20,610 nucleotides of DNA from Proteobacteria bacterium UBA6492. GTDB taxonomy: Bacteria; Pseudomonadota; Gammaproteobacteria; UBA6429; Thiohalophilaceae. Below, one piece after another: positions 1 through 6,185 of this stretch. The stretch is taken from assembly GCA_002436485.1 (NCBI GenBank), contig DJMK01000057.1, positions 392-21,001 of the forward strand. The letters are read 5' to 3'. Numbering within the stretch: position 1 is the first letter of the stretch; each line of letters starts with the position of its first letter. The translations under genes were made by a program, and so were the position numbers. The notes under the pieces were generated by a model, which saw only the letters and a list, made by a program, of their open reading frames with translations, was not told where the DNA came from and did no database searches.

Positions 1-1
1 C

Positions 2-103
2 CTTGAGTTCCTGTTAGTGCAGGAAATCGAACGGGATGTGATCGAAGGACTGTACCATACAGGTCGCGGCGCAGTCGTACAGGTAGTCGCCCGAAAAATC
101 TAA
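2..103 (+). CDS. C-terminal fragment of an unrecognised protein
   Basis: An open frame enters from the left edge and stops at the TAA at 101-103, leaving 33 residues that end in VVQVVARKI. It is the only frame here that runs without a stop to a point just before the next gene, and a good ribosome binding site follows it, so a real gene end is likely. The fragment mixes charged and aliphatic residues and has no membrane segment. It is too short for me to assign a family. The next gene starts 21 bases later, so the two may be co-transcribed. Confidence 0.5.
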   Translation, partial: LEFLLVQEIERDVIEGLYHTGRGAVVQVVARKI

Positions 104-124
104 CGAGACAAAGACGAGGTACTG

Positions 125-376
125 ATGAATATTGAAAGTATATTGATGGCATTGATTATTGGTGCGATTGCAGGCTGGTTAGCAGGCAAGTTATTCAAAG
201 GCAGAGGTTTTGGCCTGGTTGGCAATATCGTGGTTGGTATTATCGGTGCCGTGGTGGGAAGTTTCCTGTTTGATGTATTAGGTATCAAAGCTGGTGGGCT
301 TATCGGGTCCCTAGTCGTTGCAACGGTTGGTGCACTGGTACTGTTATTTAGTGTTAACCTGATCAAGAAAATGTAA
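125..376 (+). CDS. GlsB/YeaQ/YmgE family small membrane protein
   Basis: This 83-residue, very hydrophobic protein has three predicted membrane segments (about 6-22, 31-50 and 57-77) joined by glycine-rich turns. The pattern GWLAGKLFKGRGFGLVGNI near the N-terminus, followed by GIIGAVVGSFLF, is typical of the transglycosylase-associated protein family (PF04226; E. coli YeaQ and YmgE). Members sit in the inner membrane and are often stress-induced, but their molecular role is unknown. The length is normal for the family. A GAGG ribosome binding site lies 6 bases before the ATG. A strong terminator follows at 431-462. Confidence 0.9.
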   Translation: MNIESILMALIIGAIAGWLAGKLFKGRGFGLVGNIVVGIIGAVVGSFLFDVLGIKAGGLIGSLVVATVGALVLLFSVNLIKKM

Positions 377-430
377 CAGGTGATATTTGTAAGTATCTAC
401 GATTCACTAATCCAGTTTCGCTATATGTAA

Positions 431-462
431 GAGCCGAAGCCTTTACTGGCTTCGGCTCTTTT
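431..462 (+). terminator. Rho-independent terminator after the GlsB-like gene
   Basis: A perfect 11-bp stem, GAGCCGAAGCC (431-441) pairing with GGCTTCGGCTC (448-458), closes a 6-base loop and is followed by TTTTGTTTTG. It lies 54 bases after the GlsB-like stop codon. The convergent DsrE-like gene ends at 473 on its far side, so the hairpin may slow transcription from both directions, but only the + strand side has a clear T tract. Confidence 0.9.
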
Positions 463-472
463 GTTTTGTTGC

Positions 473-1072
473 TCAGGGTTGTACGTAAATATAGCCCTGG
501 TATTGAAAATCAGATACTGCTGTCAGACCGGCTGTTACATACTCTACTCCATCGATGATGTTTGCGGTGGCATCGCGTGCCGGTAGCAGGCCATTGCGGA
601 TCATGGCGCGCGTGGCATTCTGGCACAGATAAAATCTCACGCCTTTCTTCATCAGGCTTTCAACGTTATTGCGAAACTGGTTTACCGTTTCATCCTTCAA
701 CATCAGAGGGCCACCACGTGTATGCGCAATAACGGCCATCTCATAATCACGGCCCAGTTTCATACCGTGTGTGATTTCAAAGTCTTCAATCATTTTTGGC
801 ATGTTAATTAATGCATAGGGACGCTTGCATTCAGCATTAGAGACCCGGTCGAGGCAGAATTCGTTGGCCTGTATTACAATCTTTACTCGCGTACGTTGCT
901 TCAGGCAATGTGTAATGGCAGCAGAATCCGGACCGAATTCCTCGTCCAGTGTCATTCCGTTGACCAGTCCGACCGGACATTCACGTCCGTCCGGCTGATG
1001 TCCGCCTGCAATCGCAGAAACCGGTGGTAGTAAAAACAGGGAAAGACCAAGAAAACATAATTTTTTTCTCAT
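473..1072 (-). CDS. Exported DsrE-like family protein
   Basis: This 199-residue protein starts with a signal peptide (MRKK, then a hydrophobic run to about residue 18 and a small-residue cleavage region near AIAGG at 21-24). The body matches the DsrE/DsrF-like fold: a beta strand TRVKIVIQ (61-68), an IAHTRGGPLML segment (115-125), and KGVRFYLCQNATR (143-155) with Cys150 where the family often carries its active cysteine. The end, VEYVTAGLTAVSDFQYQGYIYVQP in outline (177-199), is characteristic of periplasmic DsrE-like proteins near sulfur or redox genes. Cytoplasmic DsrE proteins carry persulfide sulfur; a similar role for this exported form is inference. Four further cysteines (32, 56, 73, 82) in the mature part could form disulfides. 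It has its own promoter at 1099-1127 and a GAGG site 10 bases before the ATG. Confidence 0.8.
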   Translation of the reverse strand: MRKKLCFLGLSLFLLPPVSAIAGGHQPDGRECPVGLVNGMTLDEEFGPDSAAITHCLKQRTRVKIVIQANEFCLDRVSNAECKRPYALINMPKMIEDFEITHGMKLGRDYEMAVIAHTRGGPLMLKDETVNQFRNNVESLMKKGVRFYLCQNATRAMIRNGLLPARDATANIIDGVEYVTAGLTAVSDFQYQGYIYVQP

Positions 1073-1098
1073 TACACATTGACCTCGAGTTTGTGTTT

Positions 1099-1127
1099 AT
1101 TAAAGGGATCGTTTGACAGGTTGTTAA
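1099..1127 (-). promoter_or_regulatory. Sigma70-type promoter of the DsrE-like gene
   Basis: Read on the - strand, TTAACA (1127-1122) and TTTAAT (1104-1099) are separated by exactly 17 bases, each matching the sigma70 consensus at five of six positions. Transcription would begin near 1092, giving a leader of about 20 bases. The two boxes lie within a 9-bp perfect inverted repeat, GTTTATTAA (1095-1103) and TTAATAAAC (1124-1132), so a dimeric regulator bound there would cover the promoter. Confidence 0.6.
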
Positions 1128-1142
1128 TAAACTTAGTCTGAT
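1113..1142 (+). promoter_or_regulatory. Possible rightward promoter, divergent and overlapping
   Basis: A perfect TTGACA (1113-1118) is followed after 18 bases by TCTGAT (1137-1142), which matches TATAAT at four of six positions. It would read toward the methyltransferase with a leader of roughly 240 bases. The -35 box lies in the spacer of the leftward promoter, so the two would exclude each other. The rest of this 320-base gap (1143-1300) is AT-rich with nothing else I can support. Confidence 0.3.
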
Positions 1143-1307
1143 TAATGTTATTTACAAACAGGGTCAGGATATGAGTGGTGAAATGTGGCTGTTAATTGAG
1201 TAAATATTCTGCTGGAAGAAAGTTCAGTTTATCAGCAAGTTATCGATTCTTTCTGCAGAACTTATGTAATAAATCAGCGTAACCACAACGCTGGGCCGCC
1301 GAATAAG

Positions 1308-1323
1308 TGTGATGGCGATCACA
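1308..1323. promoter_or_regulatory. Perfect CRP/Vfr-type operator
   Basis: TGTGATGGCGATCACA matches the TGTGA-N6-TCACA core of the CRP/Vfr consensus in all ten fixed positions, with flanks AAG on the left and AAAA on the right. Its centre is 77 bases before the methyltransferase ATG and 51 before the small leader ORF. If CRP-like activation is of class II type, transcription would start near 1357, but I see no convincing -10 box there, so repression is equally possible. Whether this organism has a CRP or Vfr homologue cannot be seen from the window. Confidence 0.7.
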
Positions 1324-1366
1324 AAAAAAGTTGGCTCTGATTAGTAGTACCGATAGGGTAGCAAGC

Positions 1367-1393
1367 ATGAGAAAACTGGCAGTCTGTGAATAA
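1367..1393 (+). other. Candidate 8-codon leader ORF overlapping the methyltransferase start
   Basis: ATG at 1367 reads MRKLAVCE and stops at TAA 1391-1393, whose last base is the first base of the methyltransferase ATG (TAATG). An AGGG lies 9 bases before the leader ATG, whereas no Shine-Dalgarno sequence is visible just before the methyltransferase ATG. This would fit translational coupling. The leader start (ATGAGAAAAC) and the gene start (ATGCGAAAAC) differ at one base in ten, which could reflect a local duplication. That it is translated is inference. Confidence 0.3.
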
Positions 1394-1941
1394 TGCGAAA
1401 ACATGTTTGCCCATGGTGGTTTGCCTATACGTTTGATAATGCTCTGCGGCGCCTGTTACATGACCCGGTAAAACTACTAGGTGATTACGTTAGACCAGGC
1501 ATGACAGTGATAGACATTGGCTGTGGTATGGGGCATTTCTCGCTCGGAATGGCAAGACTGGTTGGTACAAGTGGGAAAGTGATTGCCGTGGATTTACAGC
1601 AGGAAATGCTCGATACCCTGATGCGTCGTGCAGACAGGGCAGGGGTTGCCAGGCAAATTACTCCCGTGCTGTGTGACGAACATGATATTGGCGTCAGCCA
1701 ACCGGTAGATTTTGCATTGTTATTCTGGATGGTACATGAAACGCCTGATGAAGCCAGTCTGTTTCAGCAAACATATGAAATTCTTAACACTGGAGGCAAG
1801 TTGCTCTACGCTGAACCGAAGTTTCATGTGTCCAGGACAAATTTCAAACGAACAGTATCAATTGCGCAGACAACGGGATTCATGCAAATTAAATCTCTTA
1901 AAGTATGTTGTAGTTATAATGTATTATTTGAGAAAAAATAA
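1393..1941 (+). CDS. Class I SAM-dependent methyltransferase
   Basis: This 182-residue protein has a compact Rossmann methyltransferase fold. Motif I is VIDIGCGMG (39-47), the acidic end of strand 2 is IAVDLQQEM (64-72), and FALLFWMVHETPDE (107-120) carries the post-motif region, followed by LNTGGKLLYAEPKFHVS (131-147). The N-terminal HVCPWWFAYTFDNALRRLLHDP segment is shared by a known group of small methyltransferases of unknown substrate. It lacks the long C-terminal domain of larger enzymes and is probably complete. The ATG at 1393 gives the family's usual N-terminus but has no obvious Shine-Dalgarno sequence; it overlaps a leader ORF. A CRP-like site lies upstream. The substrate cannot be predicted. 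Confidence 0.85.
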   Translation: MRKHVCPWWFAYTFDNALRRLLHDPVKLLGDYVRPGMTVIDIGCGMGHFSLGMARLVGTSGKVIAVDLQQEMLDTLMRRADRAGVARQITPVLCDEHDIGVSQPVDFALLFWMVHETPDEASLFQQTYEILNTGGKLLYAEPKFHVSRTNFKRTVSIAQTTGFMQIKSLKVCCSYNVLFEKK

Positions 1942-1968
1942 AAAACGAAAATAAATCAGGTGCTCAGC

Positions 1969-2688
1969 ATGACACATCAACGTTACTTTTTTACCCTATC
2001 GTTTATCTTTTTTATTGTATTTGCTTTACTGGCTATCGCACCGCATGATCGAGCGGATTGGGCTCTGGAAAACGCGCTGGTGCTGGTATTCGCTATCGTA
2101 CTTGGGTTGACCTATAAAGTATTTCCTCTGTCCCGCATTTCCTACACACTGATATTTATTTTTTTATGCCTGCATGAAGTAGGCGCGCACTATACCTATG
2201 CGATGGTGCCTTATGATCAGTTTTTTATTAAGAACCTCGGTTTTAGTCTAAATGAAGCACTTGGCTGGGAACGCAATAATTTTGATCGCGTTGTGCATTT
2301 CTCATACGGATTACTGTTGGCTTACCCGATACGTGAATTTTACGTGCGTGTAGCAGGGACCACCGGATTCTGGGGATATTTCTTTCCATTGGAACTGACC
2401 ATGGCATCTTCGATGATGTTTGAACTTTTTGAGTGGGGTGCTGCCGAAATGTTCGGTGGTGATCTGGGAGTGGCCTACCTGGGCACACAGGGTGATATCT
2501 GGGATGCTCATAAGGATATGGCATTGGCAAGTCTTGGGGCCTTAATTGCCATGATCATTACACTATTTATAAATATTAAGTTGCAGAAGAGTTTTACTAG
2601 CGAGTGGGATTTTAGTCTCAGTATTAAAGGTCGGGAACCTCTGGGTGAAGACGAGATTGCACGTATCAGGAAAAGAAGAAAGGATTAA
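1969..2688 (+). CDS. DUF2238/YjdF family inner membrane protein
   Basis: The ATG at 1969, 8 bases after an AGG, is preferred over an in-frame GTG at 1960, giving 239 residues. Hydrophobic segments number about six. Conserved polar membrane motifs are HEVGAHYTY, DRVVHFSYGLLLAYP, FELFEWGAA and QGDIWDAHKDM, the set that marks the DUF2238 family (PF09997; E. coli YjdF). Repeated His, Glu and Asp residues inside membrane segments suggest ion or metal handling, but no function is established. The C-terminus is a charged cytoplasmic tail ending RKRRKD. It follows the methyltransferase by 27 bases and precedes the next gene by 11, so an operon is likely. Confidence 0.85.
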   Translation: MTHQRYFFTLSFIFFIVFALLAIAPHDRADWALENALVLVFAIVLGLTYKVFPLSRISYTLIFIFLCLHEVGAHYTYAMVPYDQFFIKNLGFSLNEALGWERNNFDRVVHFSYGLLLAYPIREFYVRVAGTTGFWGYFFPLELTMASSMMFELFEWGAAEMFGGDLGVAYLGTQGDIWDAHKDMALASLGALIAMIITLFINIKLQKSFTSEWDFSLSIKGREPLGEDEIARIRKRRKD

Positions 2689-2699
2689 AATAGTTTTGA

Positions 2700-3194
2700 A
2701 TGAATATCTTTGTGCTGGATAAGAACATTGAACGATGCGCCCGCTATCATTGTGACCAGCACGTGGTAAAGATGATTCTTGAGAGTGTGCAAATGCTGTG
2801 CACCGCACTGAACAAGAAAGGCCTGCCAACGCCTTACAAGTCTACCCATGTAAAACATCCCTGCGTGCTCTGGGTTGAAGATTCCTATGATAATTATCTC
2901 TGGCTGCGGGACCTGGCACTAGCGTTAAATACCGAGTATCGCTATCGTTTTGACAGGACAGTCGATCACAAGTCGATCGCAGTGTTGGATGCGATTGCAG
3001 ACTATTCGTATGAAAGCCATGGGTTGACCGAGTTTGCCCAGGCGATGCCAGATGAGTACAAGGTGAAAAAAAATCCTGTGTTGGCATATCGCCGCTTTTA
3101 CATTGGAGAGAAGATGCATTTCGCGAAATGGACAAAACGCAGAATACCTGCCTGGGTGCGTAATCCGGTAAAATACGGATGTGATCTAAAATGA
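2700..3194 (+). CDS. Phage-type family protein, T4 endonuclease V-like (uncertain)
   Basis: This 164-residue protein starts MNIFVLDKNIERCARYHCDQ and continues VVKMILESVQMLCTA, a signature I know from many tailed-phage proteins and scattered chromosomal copies. These are commonly labelled pyrimidine dimer DNA glycosylase by distant similarity to T4 endonuclease V. Further shared blocks are PYKSTHVKHPCVLW (45-58), DNYLWLRDLALAL (64-76) and a terminal RRFYIGEKMHFAKW...PAW (131-152). T4 endonuclease V uses the amine of Thr2 after Met removal; here residue 2 is Asn, which normally leaves Met in place, so the same chemistry is not assured. The family match is confident, the enzyme activity is not. 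The gene is embedded among housekeeping-type genes with no phage structural genes nearby. Confidence 0.6.
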   Translation: MNIFVLDKNIERCARYHCDQHVVKMILESVQMLCTALNKKGLPTPYKSTHVKHPCVLWVEDSYDNYLWLRDLALALNTEYRYRFDRTVDHKSIAVLDAIADYSYESHGLTEFAQAMPDEYKVKKNPVLAYRRFYIGEKMHFAKWTKRRIPAWVRNPVKYGCDLK

Positions 3195-3266
3195 GTGTAT
3201 TGCAGGCAATACTCGGGTGCTGGCAAGATAGTCAAAGTAGCGTTCAATCACAGGGTGAGACGTAAT

Positions 3267-3617
3267 ATGAAACCAATCATTACTATTGAATTTAGCGCAA
3301 AAGCGGATGGCATTAGTTTCAAGGAAGAGAGCCTGGCGATTCACAATCCGGAAGAGCTGTTTGCTTTTGTTGCACCAGGCGGGGGTTGTGAAACCATTCC
3401 GGACGAGGTAGATGAGATTCAGATTGTATTTCTGGCACCGGAACATCCAAATACGCAGAACCCGATTGCAGACAAACCAGTGACATTACAACTGGGTATG
3501 GTATTCATGACCGGGCCACTATCGGAAATCGGGCAGGCCATTGAAATGCTGATAGACAGGGCAGGCCGCGGAGAACTGTCTGATTCGTTTCTGAAGGTAA
3601 CCGGTATTAAGGCCTGA
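3267..3617 (+). CDS. Conserved hypothetical protein (116 aa)
   Basis: The ATG at 3267 has an AGGGTGAG ribosome binding site 7 bases upstream and is preferred over a GTG at 3195 that adds 24 unlikely residues. The 116-residue product, beginning MKPIITIEFS, is acidic and soluble, with alternating beta-type segments, a glycine-rich turn APGGGCETIP, and a final helix SEIGQAIEMLIDRAGRG. I see no signal peptide, membrane segment or catalytic motif, and I do not recognise the family. It ends 6 bases before the next gene. Confidence 0.75.
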   Translation: MKPIITIEFSAKADGISFKEESLAIHNPEELFAFVAPGGGCETIPDEVDEIQIVFLAPEHPNTQNPIADKPVTLQLGMVFMTGPLSEIGQAIEMLIDRAGRGELSDSFLKVTGIKA

Positions 3618-3623
3618 TAAGGC

Positions 3624-4037
3624 ATGGCGCATCCGGTGGAACCCCCTTTCCTGACGGCAGAGCAAGCTGAACAAGCGTTTTATAGTGCGTTTCGGCGTTG
3701 TGATAGCCGTGCCATGGCTTCGGTCTGGGCCGATGATGACGTGATCTGCATTCATCCGGGCTCACCTGTAATTGTGGGATATGACGCGGTGATACGCAGC
3801 TGGACAAATATCTTTGCCAATGATGGTTTGCCGGAAATACAGATCAACTTACTGGAGAGTACTACCACGCAACAGCTTATCGTTCATACCGTGGAGGAGG
3901 TCATTGCTACTGGCGATGATACCTTTGCATCGGTGCTAGCAACCAATGTATACCGTAAATATGCTGAGGGCTGGCTGATGGTCAAGCATCATGGTTCTCT
4001 GGTCAAGGCGCCCTCAGAGTCGCATACGATTCAATAA
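3624..4037 (+). CDS. SnoaL-like / NTF2-fold (DUF4440-type) protein
   Basis: This 137-residue protein follows the small cone-shaped NTF2 fold: an N-terminal helix AEQAFYSAFRRCDSRAMASVWADDDVICIHPG (about 14-45), the turn GYDAVIRSWTNIF, then strands ending in YAEGWLMVKHHGSLV. The W-A-D-D...HPG pattern and the closing W..-.HHGS strand are typical of the SnoaL_3/DUF4440 group. Such proteins include isomerases, dehydratases and ligand-binding partners, so the substrate is open. The usual length supports a complete gene. The ATG follows the previous stop by 6 bases with only a weak ribosome binding site. Confidence 0.8.
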   Translation: MAHPVEPPFLTAEQAEQAFYSAFRRCDSRAMASVWADDDVICIHPGSPVIVGYDAVIRSWTNIFANDGLPEIQINLLESTTTQQLIVHTVEEVIATGDDTFASVLATNVYRKYAEGWLMVKHHGSLVKAPSESHTIQ

Positions 4038-4057
4038 TTAGAAAGGTGTGTTTCTGA

Positions 4058-4264
4058 ATGGATACAACGGCTGAAGTGATCTGGGGGATGTTTTTTGCTG
4101 CTATCGGACTTGGCTATGTAACTTACAGCAGGCGACAAAGAGCAGCGATGCCACTGCTATGTGGTATCGGCCTGTTTGTTTTTCCCTATTTCATGCCCAA
4201 TGTTTATGTGCTGGTGCTAACCGGCGCTGTGATTATGGCCCTGCCGTATTTCATAAAGATTTGA
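4058..4264 (+). CDS. Small membrane protein (68 aa)
   Basis: This short protein has three hydrophobic stretches (about 6-21, 31-45 and 48-65) with a basic linker SRRQRAAMP, consistent with two or three membrane passes. Near-identical-length relatives in gammaproteobacteria carry the database name 'amino acid transport protein', which I consider unproven. An AAGG lies about 11 bases before the ATG. It stands 20 bases after the SnoaL-like gene and 39 before the next one. Confidence 0.75.
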   Translation: MDTTAEVIWGMFFAAIGLGYVTYSRRQRAAMPLLCGIGLFVFPYFMPNVYVLVLTGAVIMALPYFIKI

Positions 4265-4303
4265 ATAACATTTTTCGGCTGGCTTCTGCGGAGGATTATT
4301 AGT

Positions 4304-4702
4304 ATGAAACGCAAAAATATTCATTTCATCGTGGATGTGCTGGCGTTTATTGCCTTTACACTGATGACCAGCAGCGGCGTGCTGTTGCGATACATGTTAC
4401 CGCCAGGTAGTGGTCGTTTTAGCAGCCTGTGGGATATGAATCGCCATGACTGGGGTGATGTGCATTACTGGATATCGATTGCTCTGTTCTTATTGCTGAC
4501 TTTTCACCTGCTACTGAACTGGCAATGGATTGCAGGGATAATGCGCGGTCAGAAAAAGCAGGGCTCCGGTTATCGTGCTGCATTGGGAATCGTCGGACTG
4601 ATTGCCCTGCTTCTGCTTGCGTTGGCACCGTTTTTCTCACCGATAGAAACGACTGACAGACCAGGTGGTGGTCATGGTGGTGGTTATATGCAACACCGTT
4701 AG
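4304..4702 (+). CDS. DUF4405 cytochrome-b-like membrane protein
   Basis: This 132-residue protein has three membrane segments (about 8-29, 52-72 and 92-112). His48 and His54 flank the second segment (NRHDWGDVHYW) and His68 lies within it (TFHLLLNWQW), the arrangement of the DUF4405 family (PF14358), which resembles haem b-binding membrane cytochromes. Haem binding is inferred. The tail GGGHGGGYMQHR is rich in Gly and His and could bind metal. A strong GGAGG lies about 8 bases before the ATG. It is the only candidate electron-transfer protein in this stretch, and no partner reductase is adjacent. Confidence 0.8.
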   Translation: MKRKNIHFIVDVLAFIAFTLMTSSGVLLRYMLPPGSGRFSSLWDMNRHDWGDVHYWISIALFLLLTFHLLLNWQWIAGIMRGQKKQGSGYRAALGIVGLIALLLLALAPFFSPIETTDRPGGGHGGGYMQHR

Positions 4703-4787
4703 TCTCTGGTGAAGTAAAAAAAGGTTAAATTTGACAACTGTCACACGATAAAGCTACTTGTTACCGGGCACAGAGTGATTTTCTGAC

Positions 4788-4793
4788 TATACT
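4788..4793 (+). promoter_or_regulatory. Possible -10 element before the exported 125-aa gene
   Basis: TATACT matches the -10 consensus at five of six positions and lies 50 bases before the chosen ATG, in a 140-base gap after the DUF4405 gene. No good -35 box lies 16-18 bases upstream. A TTGACA at 4731-4736 is too far away to pair with it. The assignment is therefore tentative. Confidence 0.3.
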
Positions 4794-4842
4794 TTATTTT
4801 TATTTGCCAATAGAAAGAGCTGGCCAGTACCAGGAGACAATA

Positions 4843-5220
4843 ATGAGAAAACTGATTTTTATCGTTCTTGCGTGTTGCATGGCAGGCCCTGCGAGCGCAG
4901 GTGTGTCTGACAGTGAACTGCAGAAAATTGCCGATGAGATAAACAAGCGCGCACCCATGATGGTGGATGATCAAACACAGTTGACCGGTGCTACCGGTAA
5001 AAGCAATACGCTGACCTACAATTACAAGATGCTCAACTATACAGCGGCTCAACTGGATAAAGGCAAGTTCATCTCGATATTAAAGCCGCAACTGGTCAAG
5101 GCGGCATGTCCCAAGATCAAGATCATGCTCGATGCCGGTATTCGAACGGTTTATACCTATAACGATAAGAATGACGCGCTGATTGCCGCCATAACGCTTG
5201 ACAAAAACACCTGTAACTAA
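4843..5220 (+). CDS. Exported protein of unknown function (125 aa)
   Basis: The ATG at 4843 with an AGGAG 6 bases upstream gives MRKLIFIVLACCMAGPASA, a clean signal peptide cleaved after ASA at residue 19. The ATG-less upstream extension to 4804 has no ribosome binding site. The mature part is about 106 residues, with a central beta segment TLTYNYKMLNYTA and two cysteines (AACPKIK and the penultimate residue) that could form a disulfide. The pattern NKRAPMMVD...TLTYNY...CPK...G..TVYTYNDKN..LIAAITLDKNTC is reminiscent of small periplasmic proteins such as the PA3611 family, but I am not certain. The location is probably the periplasm. Confidence 0.75.
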   Translation: MRKLIFIVLACCMAGPASAGVSDSELQKIADEINKRAPMMVDDQTQLTGATGKSNTLTYNYKMLNYTAAQLDKGKFISILKPQLVKAACPKIKIMLDAGIRTVYTYNDKNDALIAAITLDKNTCN

Positions 5221-5231
5221 TTCCCGTGTTT

Positions 5232-5260
5232 AACCGGTTGCAGATTTTTCTGCACCGGTT
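5232..5260 (+). terminator. Hairpin between two small genes, possible weak terminator
   Basis: AACCGGT (5232-5238) pairs with ACCGGTT (5254-5260) and GCAGA (5240-5244) with TCTGC (5249-5253), giving a 12-bp stem with one bulged T and a TTTT loop. Only three T residues follow, so termination would be weak. It lies 12 bases before the next ATG and right next to its AAGGCGG binding site, so it might instead affect transcript processing or translation. Confidence 0.45.
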
Positions 5261-5272
5261 TATAAAGGCGGC

Positions 5273-5572
5273 ATGAAAACCAATAACCTGTACCTACCAG
5301 TTGTGTTCCTGCTGGTTATCTTTGCCGCGATTTACTTGATGTACAGTGATAGCTTCTCTACCCGGCAGGTTGACCTGGGCAAGTACCTGGAGCTTTGCCA
5401 GCAATACCAGTCAGCAGCAAACAGTCAGTACAGTGCCGATGAGATCAATATGCTGGTCGCAGAGGTTAATTACTTGTTGCCGGATGATTCGCAGGAAATC
5501 AGTGGTGAGCAGCAACGAGCTTTAAAGACCTGTATCAATAAACTTGCTGCCAAAAACGCATCAAGCAACTAG
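5273..5572 (+). CDS. Single-pass membrane protein of unknown function (99 aa)
   Basis: A short basic start (MKTNN) precedes one hydrophobic segment (about 7-24), most likely an uncleaved anchor with the rest outside the cytoplasm. The remaining 70 residues are helical and polar, with two cysteines (YLELCQQYQ and KTCINK) placed as if to bridge two helices. An AAGG ribosome binding site lies 7-10 bases before the ATG. The GTG of the rhomboid gene follows 9 bases after the stop, which suggests co-transcription with it. I do not recognise the family. Confidence 0.7.
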   Translation: MKTNNLYLPVVFLLVIFAAIYLMYSDSFSTRQVDLGKYLELCQQYQSAANSQYSADEINMLVAEVNYLLPDDSQEISGEQQRALKTCINKLAAKNASSN

Positions 5573-5581
5573 GCCAGTAGT

Positions 5582-6181
5582 GTGAAATATAATTTACCTG
5601 GAAGGGGCAGGATTACACCACTTACCCTGACATTAATTGTCATTTGCGTCATCATTGCCCTGGCATCTTCATTTGGTGGGAATATCGAAGCCATTTTCCC
5701 GTTTCTGATATCGCAGGTACCTGGTACTCAGTTGCCAGAGATACGCACCGGCGAGATCTGGCGACTGATTACACCCATTTTTATACATTTTGGAATTATC
5801 CATATCCTGTTTAACTCACTCTGGTTGTACGATCTTGGCGGTGCGATTGAACAGCTTAAGGGATCCCCGCACCTTGGTATGCTGATTGGAATCATTGGAG
5901 TTTGCAGTAACCTGGCAGAGTATTACTGGTCAGGCCCGCTATTTGGCGGTATGTCTGGTGTTGTCTATGGTTTGCTGGGTTATGTATGGATTCTTGGTCG
6001 TCTGAACCCACGAGGTCCTCTACAGTTACATCCACAAATCGCGATCATGATGATGATATGGTTCGTGTTATGCTGGAGTGGCCTGATCGGAAGCATTGCT
6101 AACATGGCACATACCGTCGGCCTGGTAAGTGGTTTGCTGCTCGGCTATGTTTTCTCGCCAAACAAGAAACTGTTTCGTTAA
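5582..6181 (+). CDS. Rhomboid family intramembrane serine protease
   Basis: This 199-residue membrane protein has six hydrophobic segments, the minimal bacterial rhomboid core. The catalytic serine is Ser125 in FGGMSGVVYG and the catalytic histidine is His177 in NMAHTVGLVSG. The oxyanion-side HxxxN pattern is present as His74 and Asn78 (HILFN). The RTGEIWRLITPIFIH segment (55-69) is the family's conserved L1 entry. Rhomboids cut membrane proteins within or beside their transmembrane segment; the substrate is unknown, though the anchored 99-residue protein just upstream is a natural candidate. The GTG start is preceded by a weak AGG. All catalytic residues are present, so it should be active. 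Confidence 0.92.
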   Translation: MKYNLPGRGRITPLTLTLIVICVIIALASSFGGNIEAIFPFLISQVPGTQLPEIRTGEIWRLITPIFIHFGIIHILFNSLWLYDLGGAIEQLKGSPHLGMLIGIIGVCSNLAEYYWSGPLFGGMSGVVYGLLGYVWILGRLNPRGPLQLHPQIAIMMMIWFVLCWSGLIGSIANMAHTVGLVSGLLLGYVFSPNKKLFR

Positions 6182-6185
6182 CAGC

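Noticed and set aside
100..366. 88-residue antisense frame over the GlsB-like gene
   Set aside because: It is low-complexity (Pro, Thr, Ile rich) because it is the reverse of glycine/valine-rich membrane codons, and it lacks a ribosome binding site.
4731..4759. TTGACA promoter in the gap before the exported 125-residue gene
   Set aside because: The best hexamer 17 bases downstream (CTACTT) does not resemble a -10 box; only the later TATACT is kept, as a tentative element.
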